Numbered from the stretch's first letter, positions 1 through 9,724 are shown. The stretch: 64,000 nt of DNA from Desulfobacterales bacterium (GCA_028277765.1 JANQFQ010000135.1:1-64000), one strand, 5' to 3'. Notes: generated by a model not told the origin, from the letters alone. Numbers and translations: made by a program.

Positions 1-1166
1 TTGTCGGAATAAAGGACCTCGTAAGCGCCTAGGTTGCCTGTGTAATATTTTTTCATGTCATTCCACATAAATTCCGTATAGGTTGCACCGATGCTAAAGA
101 GAAAACTTTTTGATACAAGATAAGAGAATGTACAACCAAAAGAGAATGCGTCACCAGCCATGTCGGAGAATTCCCTGCCTGTTTCTGGATCCCTGCCCCA
201 ATCGCATTCTTCCTGGAACCAGTAACTTGTATTAAACTCACCATACAGTTTTTGGGAAAAATCGTAACCCACACCGATTCCGATCATGCCCGGAAAATCT
301 CTCCGTTTTTTTTCACCATCAACAAAAAGGCCCAGGTCGTCTTTATTTACTTCTGTTTCTAAACCGAGAATAACCCTGGTTTCATAATGGATACCGATAT
401 TCAGTTTTTTTGACGGGTTTATATTGACGCCCAGAATCCAGCCAAAACCATCAGCTGTATCTTCTATGTCTACCTGGAAGCGCATCCTGCTTCCGTCCAG
501 ATTGTTCTTCAACTTCAAACCAGCCTCAATGGTATTGTTGGCGTTTATATACCTAATGCCTGCGGCAATAGAAATTAAATCGTTGATCTTATAAGCACTG
601 CCAAGGGTAAACGTATAGTAAGCTGAGGATGCTTCCAGAAATTCATGGTAAAATTCAAACAGGCCCGGGAGCTGTGATGTGCCGGGCGGAACCATGCCCA
701 GAACTTCCATCTGGGCGACTAGACCGTATGATTCTTGAACGATTTGTGATCCAATTCTGTAAGTGGTAATCGAGCCGTCAGGGTAATCGACAACGGCACC
801 GCCGCCCGGGATATAGAAACCCCCAAAAACCGACCAGTCATCATCTTTATATGCTGCGTAAATATTGGGGATGAAGAGATCCCCCTTATCCTGCTCGTGG
901 TTCCTGACGCCGGTACCGGTACTAAAACGATGGGTCGGTTCACGAAACAGCGACTGGTTGCCGATATTGATGACCAGGCCGTCTTTGAGTTCGGTCAGTC
1001 CGGCAGGATTATAAATGACGATGTCCGCTGCATCTGTGGCGGCGTTCCTGTTCCCTGTGCGGATCCATTCAGCGCTCATGTTGGATAGGTTATCGATATT
1101 GGCGGAAAGATCGACTGCCGAAAGAATAATAACCCATATATTAAAAAGGGTAATCGTTTTTTTCAC
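1..1166 (-). CDS. FadL/OMPP1/TodX-type outer-membrane transport protein, C-terminus cut by the window edge
   Basis: The minus strand is open from a GTG at 1166 to the window edge (about 388 codons). A strong GGAGGT ribosome site lies six bases before the GTG. The product starts with a basic, hydrophobic signal peptide. The mature part contains AADIVIYNPAGLTEL, which resembles the conserved N-terminal NPAGL region of the FadL/TodX family. Amphipathic, aromatic-rich beta strands and a GYDF..LYGEFNTSYWF stretch follow, as expected for an outer-membrane barrel. Proteins of this family let hydrophobic substrates such as fatty acids or aromatics cross the outer membrane; the substrate here cannot be told. 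The gene follows the diguanylate cyclase by 42 bases and probably shares its transcript. The 3' end lies outside the window. Confidence 0.85.
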   Translation of the reverse strand, partial: MKKTITLFNIWVIILSAVDLSANIDNLSNMSAEWIRTGNRNAATDAADIVIYNPAGLTELKDGLVINIGNQSLFREPTHRFSTGTGVRNHEQDKGDLFIPNIYAAYKDDDWSVFGGFYIPGGGAVVDYPDGSITTYRIGSQIVQESYGLVAQMEVLGMVPPGTSQLPGLFEFYHEFLEASSAYYTFTLGSAYKINDLISIAAGIRYINANNTIEAGLKLKNNLDGSRMRFQVDIEDTADGFGWILGVNINPSKKLNIGIHYETRVILGLETEVNKDDLGLFVDGEKKRRDFPGMIGIGVGYDFSQKLYGEFNTSYWFQEECDWGRDPETGREFSDMAGDAFSFGCTFSYLVSKSFLFSIGATYTEFMWNDMKKYYTGNLGAYEVLYSD

Positions 1167-1208
1167 GATACTACCTCCAGAAAACGATGACTGTGAAAAT
1201 GAAATACT

Positions 1209-2477
1209 TCAGTCTGAAACAACGACGACTTGGTTTTTCCCCTGAGCCTTGCCTTGGTACATGGCATTGTCTGCTTTTGCTATACAGGTTTCAATCGTTG
1301 TCGAACTTCCGTCAAACGAACTGATGCCGATTGAGATGGTAATATTAATATTCATGCTATTATACTGGAAAGCCTCTGCTTCCACTTGGTGCCTGATCCG
1401 TTCGGAGACGATGTGAGCACCTCCAAGATCAGTATTTGGAAAGATCAAGATGAATTCCTCACCTCCCCATCGCCCCACATGGTCTTCGCTGCGTATCATA
1501 TCATTCATTATATTGGTGACGTGGATAAGTGCGAGGTCGCCGCATTCGTGTCCATAGGTATCGTTGAGCTGTTTAAAATCGTCGATATCGCACATGGCAA
1601 TGGAAAAAGCGTTTTGAACACGACGCTGCTCAGCTTTGGGGAAGGTTTTGCGCTGGAGGCGGCTCTTTTCCTGTTCGATTCTATCCAGGATATCTCTGCG
1701 GTTCGATATTTTAGTCAGAGGATCCTGCCGAGCGAGATTAGCAATTGTCTCATAAGCTTTTTTGAGTTCAGCGGTCCGCTCTTCTACCCGCTGCTCTAGC
1801 GTGATGTTGAGATGGTTATAATTGATGTGCAGGTTGACAAATGTATCAGACATAACATATGCCATCGCAAGAATCAGTATTAAGAAAATGTATTCAAATA
1901 GATAAATAAAATGATGTAATCCGGTACCTATTAGGATATCATTTATTGACGCTATTAAGAAAATAATAAACGCGGCAAGGACGATATATGCATGTGTTTT
2001 TTTTTGTGTCAGGCAGTATTTTATAAATAGAGGGACAAGGAAAAAGTAAGTAATGATGCCGAATATATATTGAAGAATATAAATAAGGCCGGGATAGCCT
2101 TCATAATAAGTGATCGCAAGAAAGGAGCCTAAGGAAACATGTTTGATGCTTTCTAAGTCAGGGGTTAATGTGAGCGGCCCTTTAATTGAAAGGCCCAGAA
2201 TAAAAAAGAGGAGATGCCCGAAAGTGAAAAAATAAGCTATGCGATTTGGTCGATAATTGATAAATGTTAAAATGAACCATAAATATGCCATGGAAAACAG
2301 GGCAACACAGGCAAGCTGGTATTTCTGCCAAAAAATTCCTTGGGCAACAGTCTGCGAATTATATAATCCCACACAACAGATATCATACAGAGCCACACAA
2401 TAACAAGATAATGCAAAAAACAAATTTTGCTTTTCTTCTTTTATTTTAAGATATCTCCAGAAATAAAAGAAGGCCAC
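1209..2477 (-). CDS. Membrane-anchored diguanylate cyclase (GGDEF), N-terminus possibly frameshifted
   Basis: The N-terminal half has about six or seven hydrophobic segments, followed by a short coiled coil (LEQRVEERTAELKKAYETI) and a C-terminal GGDEF domain. The active-site loop reads GGEEF, the metal-binding DIDDFKQLND segment is intact, and RSED precedes the loop at the spacing of the RxxD inhibitory site. Active synthesis of c-di-GMP with product inhibition is therefore likely. The GTG at 2477 has no ribosome site. Upstream, in another frame, ATG codons at 2502 and 2499 lead through a run of eight A (2478-2485) that would join this frame if one base were skipped; the joined reading gives a good first membrane helix. 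A GAGGAGG motif lies at 2535-2541. The true start is uncertain. Confidence 0.9.
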   Translation of the reverse strand: MAFFYFWRYLKIKEEKQNLFFALSCYCVALYDICCVGLYNSQTVAQGIFWQKYQLACVALFSMAYLWFILTFINYRPNRIAYFFTFGHLLFFILGLSIKGPLTLTPDLESIKHVSLGSFLAITYYEGYPGLIYILQYIFGIITYFFLVPLFIKYCLTQKKTHAYIVLAAFIIFLIASINDILIGTGLHHFIYLFEYIFLILILAMAYVMSDTFVNLHINYNHLNITLEQRVEERTAELKKAYETIANLARQDPLTKISNRRDILDRIEQEKSRLQRKTFPKAEQRRVQNAFSIAMCDIDDFKQLNDTYGHECGDLALIHVTNIMNDMIRSEDHVGRWGGEEFILIFPNTDLGGAHIVSERIRHQVEAEAFQYNSMNINITISIGISSFDGSSTTIETCIAKADNAMYQGKAQGKNQVVVVSD

Positions 2478-2699
2478 AAAAAAAACAGATTGCGACCATC
2501 ATTACAACTGGAATAGAAAGAATACTGATGCTGTCCTCCTCAGCGTCTCGGAATAATCAGGTTTAGTTAAAAAGATGAATTATTTCCAGCGCCTCAGCGA
2601 TAAGAACTTAACTATTAAATATATCAGAAATATAGGTGTGAGTAAAGTATATAGGGAAGGATTCCTTACATTGTTTGCCGTACACCCTTCCTTTGTTCT

Positions 2700-4985
2700 C
2701 TAAATCCATCGTTTAATAAAAGATTTGATTTGACGCTTGGCTTTAACCATAACAAGTGCTTTTTTATGATGTAAAGCAAATGTTTCTGGAAGAGATCGTC
2801 TGAGCTGTTGTTTTAAAAAAGATTCTCCTGTAGCCCCGATGACGACTAGGTCATAGTCTTTGGCTTCTTCAAGAAGGGTAATGAAGCGTTGGTGAGCGAT
2901 AGCGTATTTTGCTTCAAAAAGAGAACGAGGAGTGTTAATTTTCGGAGCTGTTTCATCAATAAACGCATCTACATCCTGTGTGGGCTGACCCGGGGGAGTG
3001 ATATTAAAAACAACAACACGTCCGCTGTTATGATCAACCATGATAGATGCTACTTCCATAGCAAGGGTTGCGTTTGGTCCGCCGGCATATGGTACAAGAA
3101 TATTTAAATACTGCTTTTGATTGCAGTCTTTAAACAGCGCCACATCACATGTGGCACGCTCCAGGATGGGATCGACGTTACTCCCCAGTGTAAAGCCTTC
3201 TTTTCCCTGCCCATGCCACCCCATTATAAGTAGATCCGCTTGTCTTTCTGATGCGGCCGACACGATACCCCTGGCGATACTCCTGCAGTAGCGCATGGTA
3301 CTTCCGAATTTACCACGTGATCCAAGGTAAAGCATGGCTTCACCAATAGCTTCCTCTCCTGCCTGTGAGTATTTTGAAGCTTCAGAAAGAGGTACCTGGG
3401 GCGGTACAGGTACCATATTGATAACTTCTATTTCTGTTTTATCTTTTTTTGCCTCGCAGAATTTATAACAGTTCATAGCCAGGGATACGGCATTCGCGGG
3501 ATTGGCGATAGACATAAGGATTCTGTAATCTTTTTTTTCAGGAATTGGCGCTTCCTTTAATACGACAATTTCATCTTCTGTCCTGGTGGCTTTATGCCGG
3601 GAATAAAAGTAGTAAATAATAATGCCGGAGGCAATCCATGCCGGTCCTACGATCCAGGCAATCCAACTCATATGGATAAGCCACGCGGCAAGTAATGCCT
3701 GTATGAGAATCCCGCAAAGCGGGGGGATTGGGAAAAGCGGCATTACAAAACCATAATTCATTTCATCTCTCATATTTCTCCTGATACGGATAACGCATAG
3801 ATTCACAAGAAAAAAGAGGAACAGAAACATCATGCTAGCGCTTGAGGCCACGTCAATGGTAGGGAGAAAAGCTGCTGTTAAAATGACGATGGTTCCCGTA
3901 AAAAACAGTGCCATGTGAGGGGTGCGCCTTTTTGCATGGAGTTTTGAGAAAACAGGCGGCAGCATATGATCTCTGCCGAGCGCGTATGAAGCCCGGGTTG
4001 CTGAAAAAACTGTAGCGTTTAGGGCGGATGTTGACGCAAATATAACCGTAATGGTAACAAGGATATTGCCGTATGAGGGTATCAATTGTGATACAGCTTC
4101 TCCAAAACCTTTTGCTTCAAAACCGCCGATCCACTGCCAGGGCGCCATGCCCACATCTTTTACGCCGACAATGGCGGCAAACGCGACACCCACATAGGTA
4201 AAAACAACAATAAAAATAGAATAAATCATTGCTTTGGGAAGGTTCCGCCTCGGATCGATCGTTTCATCGCCGGCCTGGGCAATGACTTCAAATCCTTCAA
4301 ACGCTACATATGTAAATCCCATGGTAATTAATAGTTTGTCCCATCCATTCGGCATGAAAGGTTTAAAATTTTCCAGCCTTACCGGGTCGGTTATTACAGT
4401 ATACACGCCCACACCGGCAATAAAGAGGAGTGTAGCTGTCTGGCCAAGGGTGAAAAAAGCCCCGAGATTTCCAGTTTCAGAGACACCACGGAAATTGATG
4501 TATATAAAAAGACTGGCAATGAGAACAGCCACAGTCTTTTCAATAAGTAAGAGTTGAATACCGTCAGCAGTGATAACGCCGAGCTGGGAAAGATAGTTTA
4601 CAAAATACAGCGCGAACGTAACAGCATATAGACTCCCGGCCACAGAAGAGGCGAACCATTCCATCCATCCTGCGAGAAAACTTGTGCCGCGGCCAAAACC
4701 TATCCTCGCAAAATTATACGCGCCCCCGGCTTTGGGTATCGCTGAACTCAGTTCAGCATAGGACATGGCAGTGAACATTGCTATCAAAGCATTTAAGGAA
4801 AAAGTGAGTATGACCCCGCCAGGTCCAGCGACTTTGATTGCGTTGCCCACACCCAGAAAAACACCAGCACCAATCATCATTCCTACACCCATCATGGTAA
4901 CATGAAGAAGCGTGAGATTGCGGGAAAGTTCAGTGGATATCCTGTGGCTTCCTGCTTCAATATCTGTTTCAGGATTTTCTTTCAT
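2700..4985 (-). CDS. APC-family amino-acid permease fused to two universal stress protein domains
   Basis: The 761-residue product has about twelve membrane helices in residues 20-470. It begins with the APC-typical GVGMMIGAGVFLGVG and continues with a proline/glycine-rich AIPKAGGAYNFARIGFGRG, which points to an amino-acid/polyamine/organocation transporter. A cytoplasmic tail from about residue 486 holds two UspA-like domains (about 486-620 and 625-755). The second shows the nucleotide-site pattern VVIGATGESFLKQQLRRSLP. Such permease-Usp fusions are known, and the tail is thought to tune transport with energy or stress state. The substrate is unknown. The start overlaps the end of a small membrane ORF by 17 bases, which suggests translational coupling. 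Confidence 0.88.
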   Translation of the reverse strand: MKENPETDIEAGSHRISTELSRNLTLLHVTMMGVGMMIGAGVFLGVGNAIKVAGPGGVILTFSLNALIAMFTAMSYAELSSAIPKAGGAYNFARIGFGRGTSFLAGWMEWFASSVAGSLYAVTFALYFVNYLSQLGVITADGIQLLLIEKTVAVLIASLFIYINFRGVSETGNLGAFFTLGQTATLLFIAGVGVYTVITDPVRLENFKPFMPNGWDKLLITMGFTYVAFEGFEVIAQAGDETIDPRRNLPKAMIYSIFIVVFTYVGVAFAAIVGVKDVGMAPWQWIGGFEAKGFGEAVSQLIPSYGNILVTITVIFASTSALNATVFSATRASYALGRDHMLPPVFSKLHAKRRTPHMALFFTGTIVILTAAFLPTIDVASSASMMFLFLFFLVNLCVIRIRRNMRDEMNYGFVMPLFPIPPLCGILIQALLAAWLIHMSWIAWIVGPAWIASGIIIYYFYSRHKATRTEDEIVVLKEAPIPEKKDYRILMSIANPANAVSLAMNCYKFCEAKKDKTEIEVINMVPVPPQVPLSEASKYSQAGEEAIGEAMLYLGSRGKFGSTMRYCRSIARGIVSAASERQADLLIMGWHGQGKEGFTLGSNVDPILERATCDVALFKDCNQKQYLNILVPYAGGPNATLAMEVASIMVDHNSGRVVVFNITPPGQPTQDVDAFIDETAPKINTPRSLFEAKYAIAHQRFITLLEEAKDYDLVVIGATGESFLKQQLRRSLPETFALHHKKALVMVKAKRQIKSFIKRWI

Positions 4986-5133
4986 TAATTGTGTTTTCTT
5001 GGATTTCTTTTAATGTGCCTTGAGAGGCGGAATAAATGACTTCTATTATATGCCTGCTCCACAGGGTAAAGATGACCACTCCCCCAAGAGAGGCTGTTAA
5101 TAAAATGATTCCGATGATGATATTTAACGTCAT
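4969..5133 (-). CDS. Small single-helix membrane protein (54 aa) upstream of the permease
   Basis: A GGAG ribosome site lies seven bases before the ATG at 5133. The 54-residue product has one hydrophobic helix (NIIIGIILLTASLGGVVIF) followed by a polar tail (EVIYSASQGTLKEIQENTI). Its TGA falls inside the first codons of the permease gene, a 17-base overlap typical of translational coupling. I recognise no family. It could be a small permease subunit or a leader that sets permease translation. Support is the ribosome site, the clean helix-tail architecture and the overlap. Confidence 0.55.
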   Translation of the reverse strand: MTLNIIIGIILLTASLGGVVIFTLWSRHIIEVIYSASQGTLKEIQENTINERKS

Positions 5134-5266
5134 AAATACGCTCCAAGCGTGATAAATATATGCCTGAAAAAAATATATGTCAAGAAAGGTGATGGTAAGG
5201 TTCCCAATAGGGGCGGGATATATAAAAAGTATAGCGCATGGGGATAATATAGAATGTGGAGTGACG

Positions 5267-5297
5267 GGATGCTAGATACTGGATGCTAGCCAGCATC
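5267..5297. repeat. GGATGCTAG-type dispersed intergenic repeat
   Basis: The stretch holds GGATGCTAGATACTGGATGCTAG-like units. The same short words (GATGCTAG, CATCCAG, TATCTAG) return between other genes near 7.06-7.15, 11.75, 28.45, 30.45 and 57.94 kb. It is a short degenerate dispersed repeat and not coding. Confidence 0.6.
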
Positions 5298-5365
5298 GTA
5301 TCCCTGTTTAGAATACACGAAGCCGGATCCTTTGGACCTTTTTTTAAATATACACTGGAACGTTT

Positions 5366-6025
5366 TTAATCGTTGCTCTGCTGAATATCTTGAAGCAGCT
5401 CTATTATCTCTGAAGGGTCAAGGCGATTGGTGTAGTCCGGGTCAACATTCGCTAGGAGAATGGTGCCTTCTTTATCAACAACATAGGTGGCAGGAAAAGG
5501 GAGTTCATAACTTTCATCTCCGTTAACAGATGGGAGGTCGATGCCCAGGTCCTTATAAACAGGTCTGAGATCTTCAGCCAGGGAGAAAACAATGCCAAAT
5601 TTTTTAGCGATTTTGTTCCCCACATCACTCAACACTTCAAATATCAGGGAATTTTTTTCAGAGGTTGAGTAGGAATTGTCAGGAAGTTCCGGTGAAATTG
5701 CCACCAACTGGCCACCGGCCTGGTGTATGTCATGAAGTGCGTGTTGAAGCGCCCGCAGTTCAAGGCTGCAGTATGGGCACCATCCACCGCGGTAAAAGCT
5801 TATGACAAGGGGGGCCTGCTTTAATAGATCATCTGAAGACAGGGGGTTCCCTTTGGCGTTTGGAAGGGCGAAAGAAGGTATCTTTTCTCCTTTTTTAAGA
5901 CTGTTGACGGTTGGGTTTGATTTAAGCAGTTCGTCCATTGATCTGTTGATAACGGTCAGTTTATCCTTAGGTATGACTGACATCATTTGATCTTTTAGTT
6001 TTGTTATTTCTTCCTGAAGGCTCAT
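5366..6025 (-). CDS. AhpC/TSA-type peroxiredoxin-like protein
   Basis: The 219-residue product has the thioredoxin-fold core of the AhpC/TSA superfamily. The active-site loop reads FYRGGWCPYCSLELRALQ, so both cysteines of a CPYC pair are present. A conserved downstream stretch, PFPATYVVDKEGTI, has the family's cis-Pro and beta-strand pattern. An N-terminal helical extension of about 50 residues precedes the fold. It likely reduces peroxides with thiols in the cytoplasm. It is divergent from the aldo/keto reductase gene, with 119 bases between the starts that must hold both promoters. The physiological reductant is unknown. Confidence 0.85.
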   Translation of the reverse strand: MSLQEEITKLKDQMMSVIPKDKLTVINRSMDELLKSNPTVNSLKKGEKIPSFALPNAKGNPLSSDDLLKQAPLVISFYRGGWCPYCSLELRALQHALHDIHQAGGQLVAISPELPDNSYSTSEKNSLIFEVLSDVGNKIAKKFGIVFSLAEDLRPVYKDLGIDLPSVNGDESYELPFPATYVVDKEGTILLANVDPDYTNRLDPSEIIELLQDIQQSND

Positions 6026-6144
6026 TCTGTTACCTCATTTTCAAATGGTTACGTGAGAAGCTTTTTTAAAAATATTGCAGTTTAATCGTTTATATCATAT
6101 TTTTTAATTAATTTCAGAAAAAAAATACTATGAGGTTATAAATT

Positions 6145-6987
6145 ATGAAAGTTAAAACGTTTGGAAGTACTGGACGTGATGTTACCATTGTTGGTTTGGG
6201 GGGTGAAGGAGTCCTGCGGACTCACGGCCGGCTGACTGAGGCGAAAGCGGTTATCAATGCAGCGGTTGATGAAGGGATTTCATATTTTGACAGCGCCCAT
6301 GTTTATGCGGACAGTGAGTTGTATTACGGGGAGATTTGGAAAGCGTGCCCAGATAAACGACTGGGTGTTTTTCAGGCAAGTAAATCAGCGAGCCGGGACA
6401 GGGAAGGGGCCTTGGCCGACCTGGAGAGCACGCTTGACCGGATGCAGACGGATTACCTTGATCTCTGGCAGATTCATGATGTTCGGACAGCGCAGGACCT
6501 TGATATGATTTCAGGAAAAGGGGGCGCGCTTGAAGCATTTTTAGAAGCAAAAGATTCCGGAAAAGTAAGATTTATTGGAGTCACTGGGCACCATGATCCG
6601 CATATTTTGACCAGGGCTGTTCAGGATTGGCCAGTTGATTCCGTCATGATGCCTGTAAACCCGATTGAAGGGATTCTTGGCGGCTTTTTAACAGGCACAA
6701 TGCCCCTTGCAAAAGAGAAAGGTGTTGCGGTTATCGCCATGAAAATTCTAGGGGGCGGACATTTTATTATCCCTGAACTTGATATTACTCCAGCACTGCT
6801 GACGCGGTATGCCCTTTCGAAGGATATTGATGTGGCAATTGTCGGCTGTTCAACACCTGCAGAGGTGAAAGCGTTATCGGATCATGGAAGCGCTTTTGAG
6901 CCTGTCTCGGATAGTGAAGAAGCTGAGCTTTTAAAGGCTATGAAGCCTTATGCTGAGAGAATGGCGTTTTATAGGGGTGTGATTTGA
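6145..6987 (+). CDS. Aldo/keto reductase family oxidoreductase
   Basis: The 280-residue protein is a compact (alpha/beta)8 aldo/keto reductase. The start MKVKTFGSTGRDVTIVGLGG is typical. The catalytic set is visible: Asp and Tyr in YFDSAHVYADSELYYGE, Lys in FQASKSASRD, and His in LWQIHDV. The C-terminal nucleotide-binding part includes VAIVGCSTPAEV. NAD(P)H-dependent reduction of an aldehyde or ketone is expected; the substrate is unknown. It is transcribed away from the peroxiredoxin gene, which suits a stress or detoxification role. Confidence 0.87.
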   Translation: MKVKTFGSTGRDVTIVGLGGEGVLRTHGRLTEAKAVINAAVDEGISYFDSAHVYADSELYYGEIWKACPDKRLGVFQASKSASRDREGALADLESTLDRMQTDYLDLWQIHDVRTAQDLDMISGKGGALEAFLEAKDSGKVRFIGVTGHHDPHILTRAVQDWPVDSVMMPVNPIEGILGGFLTGTMPLAKEKGVAVIAMKILGGGHFIIPELDITPALLTRYALSKDIDVAIVGCSTPAEVKALSDHGSAFEPVSDSEEAELLKAMKPYAERMAFYRGVI

Positions 6988-7060
6988 AATTCGATCAATA
7001 TCTTTTTTATTCAAGCAGCTAAGCCCTAGTCTTCATCAATCAGTCCTTCTTCTCATCAAG

Positions 7061-7150
7061 TATCTAGCATCCTCACCAAAACAACAGCGGGATCTAAGTT
7101 TCACTCCGACTAGCCATCTAGTATCTAACATCCAGCATCCAGTATCTAGT
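7061..7150. repeat. Cluster of CATCCAG/TATCTAG dispersed repeat units
   Basis: Units such as TATCTAGCATCC and ATCTAGTATCTAACATCC follow each other downstream of the aldo/keto reductase gene and run directly into the left end of a MITE-like element. The words match those at 5267-5297 and 57938-58003. No coding potential is seen in this 560-base gap. Confidence 0.6.
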
Positions 7151-7333
7151 GTCATGTCAAGCCATTAATGTCGTATTGACATTAATGGAAACAGAAGAAC
7201 TGGGTTTACATAGAAGCCTCTTTATCGAAATCGGGATCGAAATCGCTATCGGGATCGACTTTTTTCGATCCCGATTTCGATAGCGATAACGATTATCCCA
7301 AAATACGTCGTTTCATTATTGACACGACACTAG
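7146..7333. mobile_element. MITE-like element with 15-bp terminal inverted repeats
   Basis: The ends are CTAGTGTCATGTCAA (7146-7160) and TTGACACGACACTAG (7319-7333), which are inverted repeats matching at 14 of 15 positions. Inside are a perfect 11-bp hairpin (CCATTAATGTC, 7162-7172, with 7178-7188) and a second hairpin built from GATCGAAATCG/CGATTTCGATC-type words around 7227-7286. At 188 bp with no ORF it fits a non-autonomous miniature inverted-repeat element. The parent transposase is not in the window. Confidence 0.65.
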
Positions 7334-7545
7334 TATTATTACCTTCCATGTGTACATAAAGACTCTTTCCCAGGGCAGACTCAGGACAACCGGGCCCTTT
7401 CAGCTTGGAATTTTACAAATATTTAAAAAAATACACCTTATCACTTGAAATTAATATTTAAAAAGGTATATACATTAAGTTTTAAAAATTTTCATAATTC
7501 CCCTTTTCAGGGAAGTATGAAGGTATTATTGAAAAGGATGAAAGG

Positions 7546-9594
7546 ATGTCCATAGAGTCAAAGAAAAACAGTATAGATGTAAAAAATAAAACCGATTGGT
7601 ATCTAAATAAAAATGTACTGAAAACATTATTTGAAATCACTAAAGAAGAATTTTTATACTTTGCAAAGGACGGCACAATTATTGATGTGGCGAATAAAGC
7701 CAGCGCTCTTTTCGGTTATCAGCGAGAAGAGGTTATTGGGAAAAAGATTGAGGATCTTGAATTTTTAAACCAGGAAGAGATGAACCAATTGGTTTCATTA
7801 TTCAATAATGCAATTTCCGGCAATGTCGTCTCTTTAGTCGAATTTAAAACAAGAAATAAGCATGGAGAAACGGTCGTTATTGAAGCAAACAGCGGATTGG
7901 TTTATGAGGGAGAAGAGGCCATCGGCCTTTTATCTATAATTAAAAATATCACCGCCCGTAAAGAGACAGAAAAAGCGATTCAAGAAAGTGAGAAACGGTT
8001 TCGTGATCTTATCGAGAATATTAATGAGGTTATTTATACAGTCGATTACAAAGGACGATTCACATATGTCACTCCCTCAGCAGAGCTATTGCTAGGGTAT
8101 CATCCGTCAAAACTTATTGGAGAGTCATACAAGGTTATTACTCATCCTGATGATATTTCGCATGTATTAAGCCTCGTCGATCATATTGTTTCAGGAAAAG
8201 TGACAGGGAGTGAACACCGGCTTGTAAAAAAAACAGGTGAAATTTGCTGGGTATATGCGTCAGTAAAACCAAGACATGAAGATGGCAGGCTGATTGAGGT
8301 ACGGGGCGTTATCACCGACATTACTGATCGCAAACTGGCTGAAGAAGCATTACGTGAAAGTGAAGAAAAATTTAAAACCATTTTTGAGAATGCCAATGAT
8401 ATTATCATTTATGTGGATCCCAATGGCACAATCATGGATGCCAATAATAAAACTAAAGAAATGCTGGGCTATTCCCCAGATGAAATAATCGGCAGGAAAT
8501 TTGCTGATATTAATATTTATAAACCTGAAGAACTTGAAAAGAGTCTTAAAGATTTTCAGTCGACACTTAACGGTAATGGAAAAAAACTCGGGATGCTGGA
8601 ATATCAAGTTTACACAAAAAGCAAACAACCGATTTGTGTTGAGGTTAATTCACGCTCAATTGAAAAGAATGGCAAACTGGTTCGGATTATCACAATTATC
8701 AGAGATATCACAGAACGAAAAAAAGCTGAACAGGCTCTGAAGGAGAGTGAAAAAAAATTAAGAACCATTTTTGAAAATGCCAATGATCTCATTATTTATA
8801 CGGATAAAAACGGTAAATTAATCGATATAAATGAAAAAGTCGAAGAGCTGTATGGCTGGAAACGGGATGAGTGTATTGGTAAAAATTTTGTTGATTTTCC
8901 TGTTATAAAACAAGAGGATTTGGTTAAATGTTATGAATACTTAGAAATTTTAATAAAAGGCAAAAAATCTGAAATGATTATTTTGGAAACATTTGCAAAG
9001 GATGGATCAACGATTTATGTTGAAATCAATCCTATGCTTATTTATGAAGAGAACGAAATACATGGCGTTCTCTGTATCCTCAGGGATATTACGGAGCGGA
9101 GAATTATTGATGATGCATTGCGTAAATATCGGAATCAATTAGAAGAACTTGTGAGCGAGCGTACAAAAAAAATTGAAGAGGCAAATATCGCTTTGAAAGT
9201 ACTGCTCAAACGGAGGGAAGAAGACAAAAAAGAGCTCGAAGAAAAAATTCTTTATAATGTTAAAGAGATGATTTTACCTTTTTTTAATAAATTAAAAACA
9301 TGTCATCTTACTGAACGTCAGACATCTTATGTCGACATTATTGAAAGAAACTTTGAAGAGATTATTTCACCTTTTAGTAAAAACCTGTCAGCTAAATATT
9401 ATGGGTTTACACCGACTGAACTCCAGATTGCCAATCTTGTGAAGCAAGGCAAAAGTACAAAGGAAATTGCTGAAATATATCATCTTTCCCCTGGAACAAT
9501 CAAAACACACCGGAATAATATCAGAAAAAAACTCGGCATAAGAAACAAAAAAGAGAATCTAACAACCCACCTGCTTAGCCTTCAAAATATATAG
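7546..9594 (+). CDS. Multi-PAS sensor with C-terminal LuxR-type helix-turn-helix
   Basis: The 682-residue protein holds four consecutive PAS domains (about residues 27-135, 150-265, 280-395 and 405-520). Each ends in a PAC-like ITDRK/ITERKKAEQAL linker. A coiled coil (about 525-600) then leads to a LuxR/GerE DNA-binding domain containing FTPTELQIANLVKQGKSTKE and LSPGTIKTHRNNIRKKLGI. There is no histidine kinase or membrane segment, so it is a cytoplasmic one-component regulator whose PAS domains may bind a cofactor or ligand. An AAAGGATG ribosome site overlaps the start region. Targets are unknown; the PilZ gene follows. Confidence 0.88.
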   Translation: MSIESKKNSIDVKNKTDWYLNKNVLKTLFEITKEEFLYFAKDGTIIDVANKASALFGYQREEVIGKKIEDLEFLNQEEMNQLVSLFNNAISGNVVSLVEFKTRNKHGETVVIEANSGLVYEGEEAIGLLSIIKNITARKETEKAIQESEKRFRDLIENINEVIYTVDYKGRFTYVTPSAELLLGYHPSKLIGESYKVITHPDDISHVLSLVDHIVSGKVTGSEHRLVKKTGEICWVYASVKPRHEDGRLIEVRGVITDITDRKLAEEALRESEEKFKTIFENANDIIIYVDPNGTIMDANNKTKEMLGYSPDEIIGRKFADINIYKPEELEKSLKDFQSTLNGNGKKLGMLEYQVYTKSKQPICVEVNSRSIEKNGKLVRIITIIRDITERKKAEQALKESEKKLRTIFENANDLIIYTDKNGKLIDINEKVEELYGWKRDECIGKNFVDFPVIKQEDLVKCYEYLEILIKGKKSEMIILETFAKDGSTIYVEINPMLIYEENEIHGVLCILRDITERRIIDDALRKYRNQLEELVSERTKKIEEANIALKVLLKRREEDKKELEEKILYNVKEMILPFFNKLKTCHLTERQTSYVDIIERNFEEIISPFSKNLSAKYYGFTPTELQIANLVKQGKSTKEIAEIYHLSPGTIKTHRNNIRKKLGIRNKKENLTTHLLSLQNI

Positions 9595-9724
9595 ATAGTT
9601 TATATCTTTTGTATATCTTTATACCCCCTTGCAAATTGTATGATATAGGTTACTATACTAAATTGCCAGGGCGGGCACTCTCTTATATATCAAATGATTT
9701 TATTAAGAAATTTAATTATTTATA

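Noticed and set aside
897-1245. Plus-strand ORFs over the FadL-type gene
   Set aside because: They are shadows of the minus-strand frame, which has a strong ribosome site, a signal peptide and a continuous outer-membrane barrel translation.
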